DNA of 64,000 nt from Opitutia bacterium. GTDB taxonomy: Bacteria; Verrucomicrobiota; Verrucomicrobiia; Opitutales; Opitutaceae. This document shows, in pieces, positions 57,979 to 64,000 of this stretch. Numbering within the stretch: position 1 is the stretch's first letter; the number at the start of each line of letters is the position of its first letter. A program made the translations under genes and the position numbers. The stretch lies in the NCBI GenBank assembly GCA_016190985.1, contig JACPPI010000009.1, positions 62,001 through 126,000 on the forward strand, given 5' to 3'. The notes under the pieces were generated by a model, which was not told where the DNA came from, ran no database searches, and saw only the letters and a program-made list of their open reading frames with translations.

Positions 57979-59106
57979 TCAGTTTCGACCAAGCTTGACG
58001 TCGAGCCAGACGGCGAGCGCGAGCACGGCGCCGCGGGCGATGAATTTCATCTCGGGACTGACGGCGAGGAGCGTCATGCCGTTGAGCAGCACGGTCATGA
58101 TCAGCGCCCCGAGCAGCACCCCCCACACGGTGCCGCGCCCGCCTTTCAGCGCCGTGCCGCCGATCACGCAGGCGGCGATGGCGTCGAGCTCCATCAGCTC
58201 GCCGACCGTCGTGGTGGACGCGCCCGAATAGGCCGTGGTCATGAAGCCGGTCACCGCCACCATCGCCCCCATGAAGGCAAAGGCGCCGATCAGCACGCGG
58301 TCCACGCGGATGCCGGAGAGCCGGGCCGCCTCCTCGTTGCCGCCGATGGCGTAAAGATAGCGGCCGAACGGCGTGTGCCGGGTGAGAAAATAGACCAGCG
58401 CCGTCACCGCGCCGAGGATCACGAGGGCGAGCGGGACGCCGCGGAAGCGGTTGCAGACGAACGCCACGGCGAACACCACCACCGTGACGGTCGCCGGCTG
58501 CAAGACGGTTTCCCGCCACGGCGTTTCCGGCAGGCCGACGGCGCGCCGCGCCGCCCGGGCGCGGAAAGAAAGGACCCAGACCACGAACGCGGCGGCGAAC
58601 GCCAGGCCGAGGCCGGCGGTTCCGGGCAAATAATACGTGGTGAGCAGCGAGTAGGCGTTGTCCTCATCGCCGCGCGACACCGGCACGGTGGCGCTCCGAA
58701 TCACCAGCCAGAAGCAACCCTTGAAGACCAGCAGGCCGCCGAGGGTGATGATGAACGAAGGGATGTGCTGCTTGACGATGAGCGCGCCCATCAGGGTCCA
58801 GAGCAGCACCGCGACCGCCAGGCCGGCGCCCAGCGCCGCGCCCGCGCCCCAAGCCTGCCCCGTGACCAGCACGGCCGCGAGGCCGCCGATCAACCCCACG
58901 CCGCTGCCGACGGAGAGGTCGATGTTGCCGGTCAGGATGATGAGGAACATGCCCAGGGCGAGCGTGCCGACCATGGCGAATTCGATGAGCAACTGCGTGA
59001 GATTGCGGGCACCGAGAAACGCCGGCTCGCGCACGGCGAAGAACACGGCCACGGCGACGAGCGCGGCGGGCAGGGCGAGGGATTTGAGGGCGGCGGGGGT
59101 TTTCAC
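57979..59106 (-). CDS. xylH: Xylose-type ABC transporter permease XylH (375 aa)
   Basis: Membrane subunit of a ribose/xylose-class importer, with about ten helices and the family blocks LIILTGNIDLSVGSGVGLIG, IPSFIITLGGLLVFKG, LYAIGGNEEAARLSGI and IGGTALKGGRGTVWGV. GTG 59106 overlaps the xylG stop by 4 bp (GTGA). The order xylF-xylG-xylH matches the E. coli system. No xylA, xylB or regulator is in the window. Confidence 0.9.
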   Translation of the reverse strand: MKTPAALKSLALPAALVAVAVFFAVREPAFLGARNLTQLLIEFAMVGTLALGMFLIILTGNIDLSVGSGVGLIGGLAAVLVTGQAWGAGAALGAGLAVAVLLWTLMGALIVKQHIPSFIITLGGLLVFKGCFWLVIRSATVPVSRGDEDNAYSLLTTYYLPGTAGLGLAFAAAFVVWVLSFRARAARRAVGLPETPWRETVLQPATVTVVVFAVAFVCNRFRGVPLALVILGAVTALVYFLTRHTPFGRYLYAIGGNEEAARLSGIRVDRVLIGAFAFMGAMVAVTGFMTTAYSGASTTTVGELMELDAIAACVIGGTALKGGRGTVWGVLLGALIMTVLLNGMTLLAVSPEMKFIARGAVLALAVWLDVKLGRN

Positions 59107-60629
59107 GAGAAAGCGCTGGCGGACAGGGCGGCGGCGAGGAGTTTTTCCTGGGAAAATCCGGCGCGGGGGAACACGCCGCCGATGCGCCCGGCCGAGAGCA
59201 TGACGATGCGGTCGCTCATGCCCATCAGCTCGGGCAGCTCGCTGGAGACCAGCAGCACGGCGCGCCCGTCCGCCGTGAGGGCATTGATCAACTCGTAGAC
59301 CTCGACCTTGGCGCCGACATCGATGCCACGGGTGGGCTCGTCGAGGAGCACGACGCGGGGCTCGGTCATCAGGGCCTTGCCGAGCACGACCTTCTGCTGG
59401 CCGCCGCCGGAGAGGGTGCCCGCGACGACGCGCTGATGTCCGGCCTTGATGCGCATCGCGTCGAAGTAGTGCTGGTTGCGTTTTTCCTCGCGGGCCCGGG
59501 CGATGACGCCGGCCCGGGTGAACTGGCGCAGGCTGGAGAGCGAGAGGTTGAAACCGATGCTCTCCTCCAGCACGAGGCCGTAGCGGCGGCGGTCCTCGCT
59601 GGCGAGCACGAGGCCGGAGGCAATCGCCTCGACCGGCGAGGCCGGAGCACACGGATTGTCCCCCAACGTGACGGTGCCGCCGAGGCGGTGGCCCCAGGCG
59701 CCGAACAGATGCATGAGCAGTTCCGTGCGGCCCGCGCCCATCAGCCCGCCAAAGCCCAGCACCTCGCCGGCACGCACTTCGAAGGAGAGGTCGCGCAGAA
59801 AGGCCGGGCCGCCGGCCGTGCGCGCGACGGACAGGTTTTCCACCCGCAATTGCGCGGGGCCGGCGGCGTGCGGCGCGGCGCGGGGAAACAGCTCGCCGAG
59901 CTCGCGGCCGACCATGTCGCGGATGACGGTGGCGACGGTGCAGTCGCGCGCGATCCGGGTCGCGATGCTGCGGCCGTCGCGCAGCACGGTGATGCGGTCG
60001 GCGATGGCGAAGACCTCGTCGAGCTTGTGGGAGATGTAGATGCAGGCCGTGCCGCGGGCCCGGAGCGCCCGCAGGTGGTCGAGCAGGACGCGGACCTCGT
60101 GTTCGGGCAGGGCGGCCGTCGGCTCGTCGAGCACGAGGACGCGCGACTGTTTGTCGAGCGCGCGGAGAATTTCCAGGAGTTGTTTCTGGCCGATGCCGAG
60201 CGCACCCACGGGGGCGGCCGGGTCAAGGTGCAGCCCGAATTCGGCCAGGAGAGCGGCCGCCCGCCGGTGCATCGTCGGCCAGTCGATCAGGCCGGCCCGC
60301 AGCGGCTCGCGGCCGAGGAAAAGGTTTTCGGCGATGGACAGCTCGTCCACGAGGGCGAACTCCTGCGTGATCACGGCGATGCCGGCTTCACCCGCCTCGC
60401 GGATGTCGCCAAAGCGCGCCGTCCGCCCGTCGACGAGGATTTCCCCCTCATAGGTGCCGTGCGGGTGGATGCCCGAGAGGAGCTTGATCAGGGTGGACTT
60501 GCCGGCGCCGTTCTCCCCGCAGAGGGCGTGGATCTCGCCCGCCCGCAGGTCGAACGTGACCTCGCTCAGCGCCAGAACGCCCGGGAAGCGCTTGGTCAAC
60601 CGGCGAACTTCCAGCAGCGGAGCGGACAT
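59103..60629 (-). CDS. xylG: Xylose-type ABC transporter ATP-binding protein XylG (508 aa)
   Basis: Two tandem ABC domains as in sugar importers of the CUT2 class. The first has Walker A CGENGAGKSTLIKLL, an atypical signature LGIGQKQLLEI and Walker B VLVLDEPTAAL. The second has the degenerate Walker A GLMGAGRTELL usual for this family, signature LSGGGQQKVVLGKAL and Walker B VLLDEPTRGIDVGAK. ATG 60629 lies 11 bp after the xylF stop. Confidence 0.92.
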   Translation of the reverse strand: MSAPLLEVRRLTKRFPGVLALSEVTFDLRAGEIHALCGENGAGKSTLIKLLSGIHPHGTYEGEILVDGRTARFGDIREAGEAGIAVITQEFALVDELSIAENLFLGREPLRAGLIDWPTMHRRAAALLAEFGLHLDPAAPVGALGIGQKQLLEILRALDKQSRVLVLDEPTAALPEHEVRVLLDHLRALRARGTACIYISHKLDEVFAIADRITVLRDGRSIATRIARDCTVATVIRDMVGRELGELFPRAAPHAAGPAQLRVENLSVARTAGGPAFLRDLSFEVRAGEVLGFGGLMGAGRTELLMHLFGAWGHRLGGTVTLGDNPCAPASPVEAIASGLVLASEDRRRYGLVLEESIGFNLSLSSLRQFTRAGVIARAREEKRNQHYFDAMRIKAGHQRVVAGTLSGGGQQKVVLGKALMTEPRVVLLDEPTRGIDVGAKVEVYELINALTADGRAVLLVSSELPELMGMSDRIVMLSAGRIGGVFPRAGFSQEKLLAAALSASAFS

Positions 60630-60640
60630 GCGGGCGGGGG

Positions 60641-61648
60641 TTATTTGAGCTTGTCGGCGGGATGAAAGCCGGCGGCCACGACCGTTTCCATCATGTTGGT
60701 CTGGTCGACCGAGACGATTTCCTCGAAGAGGCAGGGCACGGCCTTGAAGCCGTTGTCGAGCGTGGAGGTGCCGGCGGGTTTCTCCCCGCGCGCCACCGCC
60801 ACCGCGGTGCGGGAGGCGAGCATGGCGAGCCGGGCGACGGGCTTGAACACGGTCATGCTTTGCGTGCCGCGCATGATGCGCTGGCAGGCCGGGAGATCGG
60901 CATCCTGGCCGGTGACCAGGACTTTGCCGGCGAGGCCTTCCTCGAGCAGCGCCTGGATCGCGCCGCCGGCGGTGCCGTCATTGGCCGCGAGCACGGCGTC
61001 GAAGGCGTGGCCGGACCTGGTGATGGCGGCATTCATGATCTTCTTGGCGTTCTCCGGCTTCCAATCCAAGGCCCAGTCCTCGGCCACCACGGTGACGCGG
61101 CCGGACTTGATCAGCGGGGCGAGGAGGTTGTCCTGGCCCTGCTTGAAGAGCTTGGCGTTGTTGTCGGTGGGGGCGCCGTAGATGCGGACGATGCGCAGGG
61201 GCTTGTCGGCCGGCCAGCGGTCGAGCACCCACCGGGCCTGCAGTTCGCCGACCTTCACGTTGTCGAAAGTGAGATAGAGGGCGATGTCGCTGTTGAGGAT
61301 CAGCCGGTCGTAGGAAATGACGGGGATGCCGGCCTCCTTGGCGGACTTCATCGCGCGGCTGAGCGCGGCGCCGTTATGGGGGGCGACCACGAGCACATCG
61401 ACCCCGCGGCTGATGAGGGATTCGATGTCCCGGTTCTGGCGGGTGTCGTCGGAGTTGGCGGCCTGCACGATGACCTTGGCGCCGAGCTTCTCCGCCTCGG
61501 CCACGAAGAGGTCGCGGTCGCGCTGCCAGCGCTCCTCCTTCAGCGTGTCGAGAGACAGGCCGATGACCGGCTGGTCCCGGGAGGCGAAGGCCGGGACCAC
61601 GAGGAGGGTGGCGATGAACAGGGCGGCAAAGCGGCGGACGGGTTGCAT
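60641..61648 (-). CDS. xylF: D-xylose-binding periplasmic protein XylF (335 aa)
   Basis: A signal peptide (about residues 1-22) precedes a type I periplasmic binding fold with IGLSLDTLKEERWQRDRDLF, AANSDDTRQNRDIESLISRG, VISYDRLILNSDIALYLTFD and VTGQDADLPACQRIMRGTQS followed by MTVFKP, a pattern shared with XylF. The WQRDR and YDR segments correspond to ligand-contacting regions. First gene of the importer operon; its promoter should lie in 61649-61813. Confidence 0.93.
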   Translation of the reverse strand: MQPVRRFAALFIATLLVVPAFASRDQPVIGLSLDTLKEERWQRDRDLFVAEAEKLGAKVIVQAANSDDTRQNRDIESLISRGVDVLVVAPHNGAALSRAMKSAKEAGIPVISYDRLILNSDIALYLTFDNVKVGELQARWVLDRWPADKPLRIVRIYGAPTDNNAKLFKQGQDNLLAPLIKSGRVTVVAEDWALDWKPENAKKIMNAAITRSGHAFDAVLAANDGTAGGAIQALLEEGLAGKVLVTGQDADLPACQRIMRGTQSMTVFKPVARLAMLASRTAVAVARGEKPAGTSTLDNGFKAVPCLFEEIVSVDQTNMMETVVAAGFHPADKLK

Positions 61649-61813
61649 GGAGTTCAGGGATTAAGGGGGAGGATCGGCCGCGTGTCGAATCGTTCGCGAC
61701 GGCAGTTCAGTGCGGCGCCAGGTTCACGATCAGGCGCCCGATCCGGCCACCGGCAGCCGGCGACGAAGCGCAGAATCCGGCAACGCGGGAACACGAGCAT
61801 GGTTGAAAACAGC

Positions 61814-64000
61814 CTAGGGGGGGCCGAGGAGAAAAGCCAGCGGCTGATCGACACGTTCGCGCCAGGATTTTTCGGAGTGCTCGGCGCCCTCGAATTTGCG
61901 GGTGATCCAGTCGCGGCCGACGGTGTAGCCGGCGGCTTTCATCACCGCGTCCATCCGCACCTGGTAGGATTCGTATTGGGCGTCGAGCGTTGCCGTGCCG
62001 TAGTCGAACCAGAACTTGTGGGCGCCGGGCTTGGGCAGCGCCTTGGCGAGGTAATCGATCACCGCGCCGTCCCCCGTGGGCCAATGGGTCGAGACGCAGC
62101 CCGCGCCCCCGAAGATTTCCGGGTATTCGCACAGCGCGTAGGCGGAGATGAGGCCGCCCATGCTTGAGCCCATCACAGACGTGTGCGCCCGGTCGGGTCG
62201 CGTGCGATAGGTGCGGTCGATGAAGGGCTTCAATTCCCCGACGAGGAATTTCAGGTAGGCGTCGGACCGGAGGCTGGCGGCGGGCAGGGTCGGGCCGTTT
62301 TTGAACAGCGCGACCGTGTCACCGGTCACGGCCTTGCGCGGCATGTATTCGGGATAGCGGTCCATCCCCATGCTCCAGATGCCGACGATGATCGCCGGGG
62401 ATGCACCCGAGGCCAGCAGCTTTTGCATCGCGCGATCCACCTCCCAGGTGTTGCCCGCGTAGCCGGTGCCGTTGGTGAACACATTCTGCCCGTCGTGCAT
62501 GTAGACGACGGGGTAGCGCGTGGTCGGATTCTCGTCGTAGCCGGGCGGCAGCCAGACCTCGACGCGGCGGGACGGAACCAGCTTCGAGGGAAAGTCCGGG
62601 TGCGCCTCGATCCGGCCGAACGCGGGCAAGAGGGTCACGACGGCGGGCGGGCTGAGGGTCGTGCCGGCACGGTTGCGCACGAGCGCGCGATACGAGCCGC
62701 CGGTGTGAGGCGAGGCCTGGAACGTGAGCGTGGCGCCGGTGGCGCCGGCGACCTCCTCATCATTGCGCAGCCACTGGTATTCAAGCGGTCCGGTGCCCTC
62801 GGCGGCGACGCGGAAAGTGACGGTGTCATCCACGCGCACAGAGGATCCGGTCGGAAAAGCAGTGATGATGGGCACCTTGGTTCCGACAATGCCGGTGGGC
62901 ACCTCCTTGGAAGCGATGCTCAGGTCCGCAACCTGCGCGCTGGCGCGGCGGCCCCGCAGATCATTGAAGGTGGCGGTGACGGTGAATTTTTCTCCGGGAT
63001 TCAGATCGTGGGGCGGGCGCCAGAAGACGCGGTAAGGCGGCGCGTCGTCGGTCCCGAGATACTCAGCCTGGCCGGGGTGCGAGGCGCGCTCCAAAGTGAA
63101 GGTGACTTCGCCGAAGCCGTCGCCGCCGGCGACCTCGGCGCGCAGCTCGACCCGCGAAGGGAACAGCTGGCCGTCGATCTCACGCTTGGTGAACCTGAGC
63201 GCGGCGCCCGACGCGGGGTTCACCAGGGTGAGCGTGGCCGGCGCGGTCTCGCCGAGAGCGGCCTCGGCGCGCCAGACGGCAAATTGCAGCGGGGCGAGCG
63301 TGACGAGCGTGCGGCCCTCCGCATCAACCTTGAGGGTGGCGACCGCGGACACATCCGCCGCATCCGAGGCCAGGAGCTGGCGCAGCGTCGCGCCGGAGGG
63401 CTGGCTGGTGGGCACGGCGGTGGTGAGGGTCTGGCTGCGGGAATTGTTGAAGACGGCGAGATATTCGACGCGTTCGCGCCGCTCGAGGCGCGAAAAGGCG
63501 AAGATCTCCTGGCGGCCGGTCGGGCGGAGCAGCATGGCGCCGGTGCGGAGCGCCGCATGATCGGCGCGCAGCCGGCCGAGTTGGGCGAAGAGGCGGTAGA
63601 AGGGGTGCGACGGGTTGAACTTGTCGTCCGCGCCGGTGCGGGTGGTGCCAAGGAGCGGGGCGGTTTTAAATTCGGGCGCCTGCGCGGCAAACATGTCCTC
63701 GCGGGCCTGCATATCGTTGCCGCCGCGGCCGATCAGGCCCTGCTCGTCGCCGTAGTAGAGCACGGGCTGGCCGCGCGACAGGTAGAGCAGACCGTGGCCG
63801 AGTTTGACCAGGTTGGCCTGGAGCTCGGGCGACGCGCCGGGATTGTCCTGCTGGAGAAAGTAGCCGAAGCGGCCGGCGTCATGGTTGCCCAGGAAGGTGA
63901 TCGTGGAGTGCGCGTTGCTGTCGTGGTCGGTGTAGTAGTCGTCGCGCAGGAAAAAATCGGTGAGAGCGGCGCTGGTTCCGGCTTGCGACACGAAGCGCCG
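61814..64000 (-). CDS. GH13 alpha-amylase fused to an Ig-like region and a C-terminal esterase (5' end outside window)
   Basis: The 728 visible residues begin inside a GH13 barrel: TFLGNHDAGRFGYFLQQ is conserved region IV with the transition-state Asp, and LYLSRGQPVLYYGDEQG the following block. A C-terminal amylase beta domain extends to about residue 255, beta-sandwich and Ig-like segments follow to about 455 (FRVAAEGTGPLEYQWLRNDE), then an esterase-D-like domain with RRVEVWLPPGYDENPTTRYP, VVYMHDGQNVF, the nucleophile elbow SVMGSSMGG and a late His in EGAEHSEKSW. Extracellular starch or glycan degradation with deacylation is likely. Confidence 0.85.
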   Translation of the reverse strand, partial: RRFVSQAGTSAALTDFFLRDDYYTDHDSNAHSTITFLGNHDAGRFGYFLQQDNPGASPELQANLVKLGHGLLYLSRGQPVLYYGDEQGLIGRGGNDMQAREDMFAAQAPEFKTAPLLGTTRTGADDKFNPSHPFYRLFAQLGRLRADHAALRTGAMLLRPTGRQEIFAFSRLERRERVEYLAVFNNSRSQTLTTAVPTSQPSGATLRQLLASDAADVSAVATLKVDAEGRTLVTLAPLQFAVWRAEAALGETAPATLTLVNPASGAALRFTKREIDGQLFPSRVELRAEVAGGDGFGEVTFTLERASHPGQAEYLGTDDAPPYRVFWRPPHDLNPGEKFTVTATFNDLRGRRASAQVADLSIASKEVPTGIVGTKVPIITAFPTGSSVRVDDTVTFRVAAEGTGPLEYQWLRNDEEVAGATGATLTFQASPHTGGSYRALVRNRAGTTLSPPAVVTLLPAFGRIEAHPDFPSKLVPSRRVEVWLPPGYDENPTTRYPVVYMHDGQNVFTNGTGYAGNTWEVDRAMQKLLASGASPAIIVGIWSMGMDRYPEYMPRKAVTGDTVALFKNGPTLPAASLRSDAYLKFLVGELKPFIDRTYRTRPDRAHTSVMGSSMGGLISAYALCEYPEIFGGAGCVSTHWPTGDGAVIDYLAKALPKPGAHKFWFDYGTATLDAQYESYQVRMDAVMKAAGYTVGRDWITRKFEGAEHSEKSWRERVDQPLAFLLGPP

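Overview
The window reads as chromosome of a GC-rich, Gram-negative Verrucomicrobiota member, most like Opitutaceae. That placement is an inference from protein resemblance (multihaem cytochromes, eukaryote-like glycyl-tRNA synthetase, DUF4214, SxtJ and DUF5989 proteins) and from signal peptides and beta-barrel-like proteins; no rRNA or tRNA gene was seen. Genes are densely packed and many overlap by 4 bp (ATGA or GTGA).

Layout. 1-3500: the 5' end of a urate hydroxylase gene (puuD), a small Cys-rich protein, then a minus-strand run of a TPR protein, a rhomboid-like membrane protein and PrmB. 3638-5804: a compact, visibly lower-GC type II restriction-modification island (Vsr, Eco29kI-like GIY-YIG nuclease, C5 cytosine methyltransferase). 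5855-10630: a three-gene envelope operon (LTA-synthase-like transferase, beta-barrel-like protein, PAP2 phosphatase) and an MFS transporter. 10714-18262: a complete histidine operon in the order leader-G-D-C-B-H-A-F-IE, the order known from E. coli, with a nine-residue leader peptide holding three consecutive His codons and a terminator hairpin before hisG. 18265-28794: a redox island with a MacB-type ABC pair, a decahaem cytochrome, a di-haem b membrane protein, a double-cNMP-domain 4x[4Fe-4S] protein and a tetrahaem cytochrome on the minus strand, a divergent FAD/2Fe-2S reductase, and DUF3365 and YceI proteins.

28902-31801: an Mpo1-like protein, a dispersed repeat, a hypothetical gene and a second type II restriction-modification pair (SPPY methyltransferase plus BglII/BstYI-like nuclease). 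31925-39730: glyQS, a SWIM-SNF2 helicase, gene debris including a second 3' fragment of a glycyl-tRNA synthetase gene and a nucleoside hydrolase remnant, a frameshifted gene, a secreted WYL-like protein and a Thr-rich secreted protein. 39887-43244: a CHASE2 adenylate cyclase, SH3 protein and M48 protease operon. 43430-52176: AmpG-like permease, threonine ammonia-lyase, EF-hand protein, RelE-like protein, pssA, dnaN, two membrane proteins and gnd. 52233-57927: a crystallin/DUF4214 protein and a carbamoyltransferase cassette. 57979-61648: xylFGH on the minus strand. 61814-64000: the 3' part of a GH13 amylase fused to an esterase.

The most notable signals are the histidine attenuator, a 23-bp palindrome family (TTTGT-N13-ACAAA) found three times between co-directional genes, the redox island, the two restriction-modification systems and the glyS/SNF2 junction debris.
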